Assembly: GCF_000016665.1 (NCBI RefSeq)
Contig: NC_009523.1
Span: forward strand, 5,083,501 to 5,147,500
Direction of reading: 5' to 3'
Source: Roseiflexus sp. RS-1
Lineage (GTDB): Bacteria > Chloroflexota > Chloroflexia > Chloroflexales > Roseiflexaceae
Length of the DNA stretch: 64,000 nucleotides
The translations under genes and the position numbers were made by a program. The notes beneath the pieces are model-generated. The model was not told the origin of the DNA and did not search any database. It worked only from the letters and a program-made list of their open reading frames with translations. Shown here one piece after another: positions 53,549 through 61,971 of the stretch. Every line of letters starts with the position of its first letter. The stretch's first letter is position 1.

Positions 53549-54400
53549 TCACAACACATCCGCAAACCCTTTTCGTGTTTTCATAAACCACGCATACCCC
53601 AACATCATCACCACGCCGGTTCCCAGGATCCACCAGAGCGTGCCGGGGAAGCTGGGCAACTGCCCCCACAGCAGCACCCGGCGGAAATTTTCGGTCACCG
53701 GCGCCATCGGGTTGAGCAGCACCAGCGTGCGAAATGGCTCCGGGATTATCTCGATCGAATAGAAGATCGGCGTCAGGAAAAACATCACCTGCAACACGAT
53801 CCCGATTGCCTGCCCCACATCGCGAATGTAGACCCCCAGGCTGGCGACAAACCAGGCGATGCCCAGGGCAAGAAAGATGAGCGGCAGGCTGACGAGCGGC
53901 AGAAGAATGACCGTCCACGGCATGCCGCCGCCAAGTGCCAGGTGTGCGACCAGCAGCACGCCGATGCTCACCAGCATATGGAACAGCGCCGCACCGAGAA
54001 TGCTGACCGGCAACACTTCCAGCGGAAAGATCACCTTCTTCACATAGTTTGGTACGCTCACGATTGACCCGGCGGCACGACTGACCGTTTCGCTGAAACA
54101 GGAGTACGCCGACAACCCGGCAAACAGAATCAGCGCAAAATCTGCCAGGCTGTCGCTGCGCGCCTGGGGCCAGCGACTCTGAAAAATGACGCCGAACACC
54201 AGCGTGTAGACGGTCAGCATAAGCAGCGGGTGCGCCAGCAACCAGAGGATGCCAAGGTATGCGCCGCGATAACGCCCCTCGATCTCACGGCGGGTCAACT
54301 GCACGATCAGGTCGCGATGTCGCCACAGCGTGCGCGCCAGATGCAGCGGATTCAAAAGCGCAAAAATGCCCTCGGTTCGTGTAGAGACCAGAACTGCCAT
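53549..54400 (-). CDS. wzm: Polysaccharide ABC exporter permease (Wzm/TagG type, ABC-2)
   Basis: 283 residues with six membrane helices. The N-terminus (LNPLHLARTLWRHRDLIVQL, TRREIEGRYRGAYLGILW) is the family's cytoplasmic amphipathic start; LLNPMAPVTENFRRVLLWGQ is the conserved ABC-2 loop. It exports an undecaprenyl-linked glycan with a Wzt-type ATPase. The ATPase at 44848-47499 is its obvious partner but lies 6 kb away, separated by a GT4 gene, MNT-HEPN pairs and an IS. It is bracketed by short tandem repeats on both sides. Confidence 0.9.
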   Translation of the reverse strand: MAVLVSTRTEGIFALLNPLHLARTLWRHRDLIVQLTRREIEGRYRGAYLGILWLLAHPLLMLTVYTLVFGVIFQSRWPQARSDSLADFALILFAGLSAYSCFSETVSRAAGSIVSVPNYVKKVIFPLEVLPVSILGAALFHMLVSIGVLLVAHLALGGGMPWTVILLPLVSLPLIFLALGIAWFVASLGVYIRDVGQAIGIVLQVMFFLTPIFYSIEIIPEPFRTLVLLNPMAPVTENFRRVLLWGQLPSFPGTLWWILGTGVVMMLGYAWFMKTRKGFADVL

Positions 54401-54416
54401 AGCCGTGTACCTCGCT

Positions 54417-54757
54417 CAACGTTCCAACGCTCCAACGTTCAACGTTCCCACGTTCAACGTTCAACGTTCAACGTTCCAACGCCCAACGCTCAACGTTCAA
54501 CGTTCAACACCCAACCTTCAACCTTCAACCTTACTAACGTTCAACGTTCCAACGTTCAACGTTCAACGTTCAACACCCAACCTTCAACCTTCAACCTTCA
54601 ACCTTACTAACGTTCAACGTTCCAACGTTCAACGTTCAACGTTCAACACCCAACCTTCAACTTTACCAACGTTCAACGTTCCAACGTTCAACGTTCAACC
54701 TTCCAACGCTCAACGTTCAACCTTCCAACGTTCAACCTTCAACGCCCAACGTTCCCC
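54417..54757. repeat. Degenerate short tandem repeats (AACGTTC/AACCTTC family)
   Basis: About 340 bases of 7-8 base units, CAACGTTC, CCAACGTT, CAACCTTC and CCCAACG, with larger blocks of about 70-75 bases repeated three times. The right end overlaps the 3' end of rfbC, whose last codons (NVGR and stop) come from it. Confidence 0.9.
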
Positions 54758-55320
54758 TCCTCAAACCTGAACGCCGGACGTTCCAGATACTCCGCCAACC
54801 GCATCCCTCGTCGGTCGCGCTGCGAGAGAATCGGTTCGGTCACGGGCCAGTCGACCCCAATATCAGGATCGTTCCAGGTGATGACTCCTTCGGCGGAAGG
54901 CGTATAGTAGGCACTGCATTTATACTGAATCTCAGCAACATCGGAGAGGGTGAGAAAGGCATGACCAAAACCGACCGGAACCAGCAACTGCAACATATTC
55001 TCCGCCGTCAATTCGACCGCATGCCAGCGCCCAAACGTGGGTGAACCAACCCGGAGATCGACAATAACGTCGAGAACGCTGCCGAGCGTGCAGCGCACCA
55101 GCTTGACCATGGGTGCGGTCATATCCTGGTAGTGAAAACCGCGCAGGACATGCTTCACCGAGCGCGAGTGGTTATCCTGCACAAAGTCGATGGTAATGCC
55201 GTGCGCTGCAAAATCGCGCCGGTTCCAGGATTCCAGAAAAAAACCGCGTTCATCGCGGAAGCACGCCGGTTCGATGATGATCGCACCGGGGAGCGGTGTT
55301 GTGTGAAGCGTGAATTGCAT
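54739..55320 (-). CDS. rfbC: dTDP-4-dehydrorhamnose 3,5-epimerase family protein
   Basis: 193 residues of the RmlC cupin family, which epimerises dTDP-4-keto-6-deoxyglucose on the way to dTDP-rhamnose. Seen: FRDERGFFLESWNRRDFAAH, FVQDNHSRSVKHVLRGFHYQ (catalytic His), VRCTLGSVLDVIVDLRVGSP, PVGFGHAFLTLSDVAEIQYK and ADW-like GVDWPVTEPILSQRDRRG. No rfbA, rfbB or rfbD is adjacent, so the rest of the pathway is elsewhere, or the enzyme acts on another NDP-sugar. Its 3' end lies in short tandem repeats. Confidence 0.92.
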   Translation of the reverse strand: MQFTLHTTPLPGAIIIEPACFRDERGFFLESWNRRDFAAHGITIDFVQDNHSRSVKHVLRGFHYQDMTAPMVKLVRCTLGSVLDVIVDLRVGSPTFGRWHAVELTAENMLQLLVPVGFGHAFLTLSDVAEIQYKCSAYYTPSAEGVITWNDPDIGVDWPVTEPILSQRDRRGMRLAEYLERPAFRFEEGNVGR

Positions 55321-55390
55321 AATCGTGTTGATTGCAACCTCTTGTGCAAAATGCTTGAGCCTGGGTCATATCCTCCGCACTGCGTTCATG

Positions 55391-55798
55391 CTACTCCGAT
55401 GTTTCCCACTGTTCCGCTACGGCGACAAACAGCGCGAAATCGTGAAGCGCTGGCGCAATACTGGCATGAAGGACGGCATAATCGATTGTTTCGTACAGAT
55501 GTACCAGAATATTGCGCATCCCCGCCGCCTGCTGTAACCGTTCCGCCAGATCGCCTGGAAGCAACCCTTCCTGCGCTGCCAGACGAAACGACTCTCGATC
55601 CGATGTCGGCGTCAGACCGCGTTCAGCCAGGATGTGAAAGGTTAGATCTGCTGCGGCGCCAACCAGCAATTCCAGAATACGCTCAACCGTATAGTGCTGC
55701 TTCTCTATCTCATCGCGACTCATCTGCGCAAATGGCGCAAGATCGCGCAACAATCGCCGCAGGTACGCCAGTTTGCGTAAGAGCACGTCACGCGCCAT
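55391..55798 (-). CDS. hepT: HepT-type toxin (DUF86/HEPN, third MNT-HEPN pair)
   Basis: 135 residues starting at ATG 55798. RNILVHLYETIDYAVLH contains the R-x4-H-x-Y RNase motif of HepT; HYTVERILELLVGAAADLTF is the conserved helix before it. HepT proteins are RNase toxins blocked by AMP transfer to the motif Tyr by MntA. It overlaps the preceding nucleotidyltransferase gene by 11 bases. Unlike the first HEPN protein here, the catalytic motif is intact, while its partner gene appears frameshifted. Confidence 0.88.
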   Translation of the reverse strand: MARDVLLRKLAYLRRLLRDLAPFAQMSRDEIEKQHYTVERILELLVGAAADLTFHILAERGLTPTSDRESFRLAAQEGLLPGDLAERLQQAAGMRNILVHLYETIDYAVLHASIAPALHDFALFVAVAEQWETSE

Positions 55799-56205
55799 GG
55801 CGCACCTCTTCAGCATAGGACCGCAACGACTCGGCAAGAGCGCGGCGAAAGGGCAATGCATCATTGTAGAGATGCCACAGACGCGCCCGCTCACTCATCC
55901 ACAACCCGCGATCGCGCTCGTACAGAAGTTTTCCGTCGCGCGCAATCTCCCACCCCAGCACCGGGTCGGTCGTTGGCGTGAGCAGCACCAGGCTGACATC
56001 TGCACCTAACAGGTTCTCAATCTCGACCTGCCATGCGACGCGGTCGAGCGGCGCCGGCGGATGACCGGGTTTGAGCGCCAGATCGTAGTCGCTATTGGGG
56101 CGCGCCTGACCGCGCGCGTGAGCCAAACAGCACACAGAGCGCAATGTCGTGTGTTTTGCACCAGGCAACGAGCGCATCGAACTGTGGCACTGTTTTCACA
56201 GTCAT
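55788..56205 (-). pseudogene. MntA-type nucleotidyltransferase with a frameshift inside the active-site motif
   Basis: ATG 56205 starts MTVKTVPQFDALVAWCK and goes on as HDIALCVLFGSRAR, then the frame is lost. The downstream frame continues ARGQARPNSDYDLALKPGHP through to EEVRHGA at 55788. The break is in a CG dinucleotide run (CACGCGCGCGGTCAG); adding one CG restores GSRARGQARPNSDYDLAL, a perfect GS-x10-D-x-D motif. Thus the gene is either broken by CG slippage or the sequence has a 2-base error. As it stands, no functional antitoxin would be made unless frameshifting occurs. Confidence 0.75.
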
Positions 56206-56330
56206 TCTTCCTCGCCGCGCAGACGGCGCAGTTCCGCTTCCAGCGCGCGCACACGCGATTCAGCTTCAGCACGGAACGGGTCGGCGTCCGATGCTGTCAT
56301 AAGACTGGTCTGGATGGCGTCGGTCGTCAT
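56202..56330 (-). CDS. Small protein of 42 aa, leader gene of the MNT-HEPN unit
   Basis: ATG 56330 to TGA 56202, 42 residues: N-terminal polar part, then an Arg/Glu helix (EAESRVRALEAELRRLRGEE). The stop overlaps the start of the nucleotidyltransferase gene in ATGA, which favours a real coupled gene. A TATACT box lies just upstream of its start, so its mRNA may have almost no leader. Function unknown. Confidence 0.5.
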   Translation of the reverse strand: MTTDAIQTSLMTASDADPFRAEAESRVRALEAELRRLRGEEE

Positions 56331-56371
56331 AGCCTCAGTATATCACGAGTGCAGGCGACGAGTGTCGGCGG

Positions 56372-57349
56372 TCACGCGCCGTGCGCCTGTTCGTACTCGA
56401 TGACCGTGCGGATAATATCATCGAGATCGAGCGTCGGGCGGAAGCCGGTCAGCGCTGTGAGACGCGAAATATCCGGCACGCGCCGGCGCATATCTTCAAA
56501 CCCGGCTTCGTAGGCATGCTCGTAGGGCACCAGCACGATCGGTGATGAACTCTGCGCCAGGCGCACCACACGCTGCGCCAGTTCGAGAATGCTCACTTCC
56601 TGCGGATTGCCAACGTTGAAAACCTTCCCAACCGCGTCTGGATGGTCGAGCAGGGCGATCAATGCGCGCACTGTATCGCCGACGTAGCAGAAGCAGCGCG
56701 TTTGCTGCCCATCGCCATACACACGCAACGGCACATTACGGAGTGCAGCCCGAACAAAGCGCGGCACGACCATCCCGTAGCGCCCCGTCTGACGCGGACC
56801 GACCGTGTTGAACAGGCGCGCAATGATCACAGGCAGGTCGCGCTCTTTGTGGTACGCCAGCGCCAGAAACTCATCGAGCAGTTTGGAGCAGGCATAACTC
56901 CAGCGGTTTATTGTGGAAGGACCAAGCACCAGGTCATCGTCTTCGCGGAAGGGGGCGCGCTCACTTTTGCCGTACACCTCGGACGTGCTGGCAATCAACA
57001 CAGTCTTTCCCTTCTTCGCCGCCCAGCGCAACACCAGTTCAGTGCCGTTGACATTGGTTTCGATGGTGCGCACGGGGCTTTGCACAATCAGTTGCACGCC
57101 GACCGCCGCCGCCAGATGCACCACCGCATCACTCTCGTCGATCAGTTCCGCCAGCACCGCTTCATTGGCGATGGTATCGAGCGTATAACTGAAGTTCGGA
57201 TGTCCTTTGAGGTGGCGAATATTCGCAACCGCGCCGGTGGAGAGATCATCGATGATCGCCACCCGGTCGCCGCGCTCGATCAGGGCATCCGCCAGGTGCG
57301 AACCGATGAACCCTGCGCCGCCAGTGATCAGAATGCTGCGCTGTGCCAT
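56372..57349 (-). CDS. NAD-dependent epimerase/dehydratase (UDP-glucose 4-epimerase / UDP-GlcA decarboxylase-like SDR)
   Basis: 325 residues. ILITGGAGFIGSHLADALIE (GxxGxxG), VVHLAAAVGVQLIVQSPVRT, LIASTSEVYGKSERAPF, WSYACSKLLDEFLAL (YxxxK) and RLFNTVGPRQTGRYGMVVPR. The stretch PVRTIETNVNGTELVL and the ending EDMRRRVPDISRLTALTGFR are like UDP-glucuronate decarboxylases and related 4-epimerases. Activity is not fixed by sequence reading. ATG 57349 lies eight bases after AGGTGAGG. It is the rightmost gene of the polysaccharide cluster. Confidence 0.82.
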   Translation of the reverse strand: MAQRSILITGGAGFIGSHLADALIERGDRVAIIDDLSTGAVANIRHLKGHPNFSYTLDTIANEAVLAELIDESDAVVHLAAAVGVQLIVQSPVRTIETNVNGTELVLRWAAKKGKTVLIASTSEVYGKSERAPFREDDDLVLGPSTINRWSYACSKLLDEFLALAYHKERDLPVIIARLFNTVGPRQTGRYGMVVPRFVRAALRNVPLRVYGDGQQTRCFCYVGDTVRALIALLDHPDAVGKVFNVGNPQEVSILELAQRVVRLAQSSSPIVLVPYEHAYEAGFEDMRRRVPDISRLTALTGFRPTLDLDDIIRTVIEYEQAHGA

Positions 57350-57562
57350 GTTCCTCACCTGTAGGGGTTAGATGTACGCTTCCCACCCGCAACCTTCCCA
57401 CATTTGACGTTCATGCTCCCAAGACCCGTGAAGGTAGACGACGTGTGTGCAGCACACGAGAGTCGCCCCGCTGCCGATAGTCCACCGCAGAGCGAGGTTG
57501 GCGGCGAAGACCACTCAGTATATCCACCTGCAACGTGCAACCCTGCAACGTGCAACCCACCC

Positions 57563-58183
57563 TCACCGACGCGCTTCGATCAGGGTCATAATCGCCTGAC
57601 GCACCCGCGCCAGACGGATATCCATTCCCTCCGGGCGCAGGTAGAGATCTTCACGAATGCCGCCGACATCGGAGCGAATCTGTGAAATCGGATCGCGATC
57701 GGCTTCAGCAGCACGCACATACGCCTGCGCCAGCGCCTCGTCGATCGCCGCCAGCGTTTGCTCGACACGCGCAAAATCATTCGCCCGCAGCGACCTTTCG
57801 GCGTCGTCAAGATGATGGAGCGCGCGCATCAGGTACATTGCCGCCCACAACCGCTCGTCCTGAGCGCGCAGGTCAATCAGTTCCTGGCGCGTCAGGGCTG
57901 CAGCGAGCGGCGCTTCGGTCGATTGCGGTGACGGAGTAGCGCTGACAGTGGACGTTGGCATTGGGGAAGAGACCGGCATGATCGACGCAACCTGGGGCGT
58001 CACCAGAGGTTGCCCGGATGCTGCTGGCAACAAGAGGCGTTGAATACTCAACGTCAGCGCAACAGCGACGAGTGCGGTTAGTGCATGTGGCAGCGCGGCG
58101 CGCAACAGACGCGCCGCGCCCGACTGATGTGCGCCCGGCGGGGGAGATTCGCCCGACCCGGAACTTATCACAGGTTCAGCCAC
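57563..58183 (-). CDS. Single-pass membrane protein of unknown function
   Basis: 206 residues from GTG 58183. A polar N-terminus (1-28), a membrane helix (about 32-55: ALPHALTALVAVALTLSIQ), a Pro/Ser/Thr-rich linker (56-95) and a helical domain of 110 residues (EQTLAAIDEALAQAYVRAAE, then DPISQIRSDVGGIREDLYLR). No family is recognised. The stop is in a field of short repeats (CTGCAACGTGCAACC) and it follows the ANTAR regulator by 12 bases, so the two are probably one operon. Confidence 0.6.
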   Translation of the reverse strand: MAEPVISSGSGESPPPGAHQSGAARLLRAALPHALTALVAVALTLSIQRLLLPAASGQPLVTPQVASIMPVSSPMPTSTVSATPSPQSTEAPLAAALTRQELIDLRAQDERLWAAMYLMRALHHLDDAERSLRANDFARVEQTLAAIDEALAQAYVRAAEADRDPISQIRSDVGGIREDLYLRPEGMDIRLARVRQAIMTLIEARR

Positions 58184-58195
58184 GAATGACCAGAA

Positions 58196-58780
58196 CTACT
58201 TCTCGATCTGCGCTGTCAGCAGAATAGCCTGTGCAATTTCACGCATCGACTTGCGCGTATTCATCGAGAGTTGCTGGATCTTGCGGAAGGCTTCGTGCTC
58301 CTTGAGACCCTGCGTATCCATCAAAACGCCTTTGGCGCGTTCGACCAGTTTGCGCGTCTCCAGCGTCTCTTTCAGATCATTGATCTGCTTATCCATCTCG
58401 CGAAACTCATTGTAGCGCGCCAGGGCGATTTCGATGGCAGGGAGCAGTTCCCCCTCGTGAAATGGTTTGACGACGTAGTTGACCACGCCAGCTTCGCGCG
58501 CCCGATCAACCAGTTCACGATCCGAGTATGCGGTCAACAACAGCACCGGCGCGATCTTCTCTTCGGTCAATACTTTGGCTGCCTGAATGCCGTCGAGTTT
58601 TGGCATCCGGATATCCATAATCACCAGATCCGGGCGTAGTTCACGCGCCAGATTGATGACGCTGACACCATCACCTGCTTCACCAACGACCAGATAGCCC
58701 AGATCGACCAGCGTCTCTTTCAGGTTCATACGGATGATCGACTCATCATCCGCGATGACCAGGCGTAGTTGCTGGGACAT
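58196..58780 (-). CDS. ANTAR-domain response regulator (AmiR/NasT-like)
   Basis: 194 residues. Receiver domain 1-120: LVIADDESIIRMNLKETLVD (acidic pair), LVIMDIRMPKLDGIQAAKVL (phospho-Asp), LLLTAYSDRELVDRA (Thr/Ser) and VVKPFHEGELLPAI (Lys). A coiled linker (EMDKQINDLKETLETRKLVE) leads to the ANTAR RNA-binding domain about 130-185: ERAKGVLMDTQGLKEHEAFR and KIQQLSMNTRKSMREIAQAI. ANTAR proteins bind paired hairpins in mRNA leaders and prevent termination, often in nitrogen metabolism. No sensor kinase is adjacent. The Liv/amide-type transporter 1.7 kb away is a possible target. Confidence 0.93.
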   Translation of the reverse strand: MSQQLRLVIADDESIIRMNLKETLVDLGYLVVGEAGDGVSVINLARELRPDLVIMDIRMPKLDGIQAAKVLTEEKIAPVLLLTAYSDRELVDRAREAGVVNYVVKPFHEGELLPAIEIALARYNEFREMDKQINDLKETLETRKLVERAKGVLMDTQGLKEHEAFRKIQQLSMNTRKSMREIAQAILLTAQIEK

Positions 58781-58875
58781 AGGATATCTCCTCTATATCC
58801 ATAGCCGTTGCACCCCTTTTGATAAGGGTGAACAGCATGTTGATCGCTCACCACAGGATGCTTGTACAGTGTCTG

Positions 58876-58905
58876 AGTATAACATACTGCCAGAGCGACG
58901 GTCAA
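58876..58905 (-). promoter_or_regulatory. Promoter of the ANTAR regulator
   Basis: Minus strand: TTGACC (58900-58905), 18-base spacer, TATACT (58876-58881), about 96 bases before ATG 58780. Confidence 0.6.
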
Positions 58906-58921
58906 GAACGGTCAAAGTATC

Positions 58922-58951
58922 TTGACAATCCGATAAACATAGTGCTACACT
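58922..58951 (+). promoter_or_regulatory. Promoter of rex
   Basis: TTGACA (58922-58927), 18-base spacer, TACACT (58946-58951). The leader would be about 140 bases. A half-site TTCACA overlaps the box end, but no full TTGTGAA-N4-TTCACAA Rex site is seen. Confidence 0.65.
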
Positions 58952-59096
58952 TCACATACTTCTACAGTATCCCAATGTGGCGGATCATTGAAGGCGATGT
59001 CGTACACATGGGCATGGATGCGCCCGAATATATTCACTGACAATGGCGCATATGAAATGCTGACGCCATGGCGAATCACCCTGCACGGAGGTCTAC

Positions 59097-59759
59097 GTGG
59101 ATCGGATGGAAGAACCCCCTGACGTTGTCATCCGGCGATTGCCGTTGTATGCACGCAGTCTTCGTTATCTGCTCCAGGAAGGAGTTGAGTCTGTTTCCTC
59201 GCAGGAACTCGGGGACCGGATCAATGTCACCGCTGCGCAGATCCGCAAAGATCTCTCGTACTTCGGCGAATTTGGCAAGCAGGGCATTGGTTACAACGTT
59301 CGGAAACTTCTCCAGCAGATCGAAGACATTCTTGGTCTGACGCGCGAGTGGCCCGTAGCAGTGGTAGGCATCGGTCACCTTGGCGAAGCGATTGCCCGCT
59401 ATGAAGGGTTTCGCCAGCAAGGCATCCGTATCGCTGGGCTGTTCGATAGCAACCCCTCGAAGATCGGCACGGTCATTGATGGCATGACGGTTCAGAGTAT
59501 CGAGGAAGCCGATCGCATTATCAGGGAGCAGGGTATTCGCCTGGCGATCATCGCGGTTCCAGCACGCAGCGCGCAGGAAGTGACCGATCGCCTGGTTATG
59601 GCGGGGGTGCGCGCCATCCTGAGTTATGCGCCAACGGTACTTCAAGTGCCGGATGGGGTCTGGGTACGCTACATCGATCCGGTCGCAATTCTCCATAGTA
59701 TGACCTACTATCTCGCACGCGACATTAACAGTGCGCGGCACAACAGTCCCGAAAGTTAG
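59097..59759 (+). CDS. rex: Redox-sensing transcriptional repressor Rex
   Basis: 220 residues. N-terminal winged helix (about 8-75: [40 protein letters not shown]), then a Rossmann domain with [19 protein letters not shown] binding NADH. GTG 59097 is used: GGAGG lies 5 bases before it, while the ATG three codons later would be too far. Rex represses fermentation and respiration genes at low NADH. In a facultatively phototrophic Chloroflexus relative this fits switching between light/anoxic and respiratory growth. The end is [18 protein letters not shown], normal for the family. Confidence 0.95.
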   Translation: MDRMEEPPDVVIRRLPLYARSLRYLLQEGVESVSSQELGDRINVTAAQIRKDLSYFGEFGKQGIGYNVRKLLQQIEDILGLTREWPVAVVGIGHLGEAIARYEGFRQQGIRIAGLFDSNPSKIGTVIDGMTVQSIEEADRIIREQGIRLAIIAVPARSAQEVTDRLVMAGVRAILSYAPTVLQVPDGVWVRYIDPVAILHSMTYYLARDINSARHNSPES

Positions 59760-60488
59760 GTGGGATCGTTGCTCCGGCGCGCCGTCGCCTGGCAGCGCGC
59801 GACAACGACAGGCAAACCGGCAATCGCCGCGCCGATGCGGGCGCGGGCGCGGAGTGTTCGTTTCACCGGCGTCCTCAATGCGACGCGGGATAGTGCGCAG
59901 GAGCATTGCCTGAACGCAGCACCGGTGAATAGACTCCACGGGTTGCTCTAACCTCCAATCCTGTAACTGCCCTGTAACTACGGTGCGCTACGCTCCCCTC
60001 GATTCGCTATGATGCGACATCGCTATGGTGCGGTTTCTGCTCACCAGGTACACCCATCCAGCGTCTGAATCTCTCATCTTTGAACATATGCATGCCGGTA
60101 GATCCTTCGCCGGATGCCCTGCGCCTGTGTGCACCGGGTATGCGTCGAGTCTATTCTGCGTGCAGGCGGGCGTTACCTGTCGTTCCCGTTCCTCGAAAGC
60201 GCGCGGCGGTAGTGACTGGGATGACGATTCGCCGCAACCCACGATGATGTCCCGGTCGTTTGAACACTGGCACGATGGTGTCTGTCCACTCCGGCAAGAC
60301 CAGCGCTCCCGCTGGAGCGAACGGTCAGTTACCCGATTCCGGGCACAGGTGTGGATCGAGTTGTAACCGTGCCACTCTTCCCTTCGCGCCGGGATGAGCG
60401 ATTCTCGAAGGAACTGCGGAATGCACGAGGTCAGGTTCTGTGTTCCGCTTTCCTTGATAGGAGGAAGATGTTTTCGAAGGAGGCCAGT
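59760..60488. other. Intergenic region upstream of the ABC transporter operon
   Basis: Over 700 bases without a supported gene. Frames here look unlike proteins. I see no riboswitch I can name; the long leader could still be regulatory, for instance for ANTAR control, but paired ANTAR hairpins were not identified by eye. Confidence 0.5.
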
Positions 60489-61901
60489 ATGAACCATGTT
60501 CGTCTGCTTACGGTTCTCATGCTGCTGGCAGCGATAATCCTCGCAGCCTGCGGCGCTCCGGCGGCTACGCCGCCGACGCAACCGCCTGCGCCGACGCAAC
60601 CGCCTGCGCCGACGCAACCACCTGCGCCGACGCAACCACCTGCGCCAACTCCAGCGCCGACCGAAGCAACGGCAGCGGCACGCCTGACGTGCACTGAACC
60701 GGTGAAGGTGGGATTGATTACAGATGTCTCTGGGACTCTTGCCATCTATGGCGCGCATATTCTGCGTTCGTTCATGCTCGGCATGGAGTATATGGCTGGC
60801 GCACCAGGCGCAGCAGGCGAGAAGTTCGATTTCAATACTGCCAAAGAGAATACCTTCAAGGTGGATGACTGCGAGATTCAGGTCTTTGTGCGCGACGATG
60901 CCAGCAACCCGCAGAATACTGCCACTATCGCACGTGAACTGATCGATGTGAACAAGGTCAACATCCTGGTCGGCACTGTTTCGTCAGGTGCGACGGCAAC
61001 GCTTCAGGGAATCGCCTTCGAGAACAAGATCCCGCTCATTGTTGCTCCGGCTGCCGCCAATGACATTACCGGCAAGGATTTCAATATCTATACCTTCCGC
61101 GTGAGTCGCAACAACTATCAGGATGCAATGAACGTCTGCACGTATCTCACCCAGAAGTACAAGAAATTCGTGCAGATTGCGCCGGATTACGCCTTTGGTC
61201 GCGGATCAGCGGCAGCTTTCCGCGATGCGTGCGGCAAACTCGGCGGTGAGTTCGTTGCCGACGATATTTTTGCACCGGCGGATACCACCGACTTTACGCC
61301 TTATATGGAGCGGATTCTGAACTCAGGCGCGGAGGCGTACATCGTCACCTGGGCTGGTTCTGGCTTTGTACCGCTCTTCCAGGCTGCGAACGATCTCGGT
61401 GTGAACGATAAGATGAGTCTGGCATCCGCTTTCATCGATAATGCCCTGATGCCGGTCTTCTACGGCGGGGCGGTTGGCTCGACCAGCGGCATTGTTTACC
61501 ACTACACCGCGCCGAAGAATCCGGCGAATGATTTCCTCGTCGCCAATACCAAACCACGCTATGGCGTCAACCCCGACATTTTCGACGCCGACGGCATGAA
61601 TGCCGCCATCTTGCTGGTCGAAGCTTTACGCAAGACGGGTAGCGATGTCGGCAGCGAAGCGCTCATCAAAGCGATGGAAGGCATGTCGTTTGAAGGACCG
61701 AAGGGAACGGTTTACATCCGTCCCGAAGACCATGTGGCCATTCAGGACATGTACATCCTCAAACTGACCAACCTGACCGATCCGGACGCGAAGTTCTATG
61801 AGTATGTCGCCACAACTCGCCCGGAGCCGCCCTGTCTGCTGCCCGAAAATCTCAAGGAACGATGCGGCAGCCTTCCCTATGGCAGCCTGAGCGGTCAGTA
61901 A
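60489..61901 (+). CDS. ABC transporter substrate-binding lipoprotein (branched-chain amino acid/amide type)
   Basis: 470 residues. Signal peptide with lipobox LLAAIILAACGAP (Cys21 lipidated), then a Pro/Thr/Gln linker of 18-bp repeats (PTQPPA units) up to about residue 55, then a type I periplasmic-binding fold: VKVGLITDVSGTLAIYGAHI, DASNPQNTATIARELID, NILVGTVSSGATATLQGIAF, NNYQDAMNVCTYLTQKYKKF and VALRKTGS-like EALRKTGSDVGSEALIKAME. Seen neighbours are LivG/LivF ATPases and a LivH-like permease, so it captures amino acids, urea or amides; which one is not readable. ATG 60489 follows AAGGAGG; an ATG at 60468 is also in frame but gives a less clean signal peptide. Confidence 0.92.
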   Translation: MNHVRLLTVLMLLAAIILAACGAPAATPPTQPPAPTQPPAPTQPPAPTQPPAPTPAPTEATAAARLTCTEPVKVGLITDVSGTLAIYGAHILRSFMLGMEYMAGAPGAAGEKFDFNTAKENTFKVDDCEIQVFVRDDASNPQNTATIARELIDVNKVNILVGTVSSGATATLQGIAFENKIPLIVAPAAANDITGKDFNIYTFRVSRNNYQDAMNVCTYLTQKYKKFVQIAPDYAFGRGSAAAFRDACGKLGGEFVADDIFAPADTTDFTPYMERILNSGAEAYIVTWAGSGFVPLFQAANDLGVNDKMSLASAFIDNALMPVFYGGAVGSTSGIVYHYTAPKNPANDFLVANTKPRYGVNPDIFDADGMNAAILLVEALRKTGSDVGSEALIKAMEGMSFEGPKGTVYIRPEDHVAIQDMYILKLTNLTDPDAKFYEYVATTRPEPPCLLPENLKERCGSLPYGSLSGQ

Positions 61902-61971
61902 CCAGGTTGGGACAGGCGCCGGACTGTTCGACACTCCCTGCGAAGGTAAACCGGAGGAGAGCGGAACGCTC

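Noticed and set aside
54417-54757. CRISPR array
   Set aside because: Repeats are 7-8 bases and contiguous, with no unique spacers; the R1 and palindrome arrays also lack unique spacers, and no cas genes are present.
54230-54770. Ser/Thr/Gln/Phe-repeat frames on the plus strand
   Set aside because: They are translations of the AACGTTC/AACCTTC tandem repeats.
58940-58975. Rex operator in front of rex
   Set aside because: Only a TTCACA half-site is visible near 58952; the matching TTGTGAA half is absent at the right spacing.
59760-60350. Gene or riboswitch in the region between rex and the ABC operon
   Set aside because: Frames lack ribosome-binding sites and protein-like composition, and no known riboswitch core could be recognised by eye.
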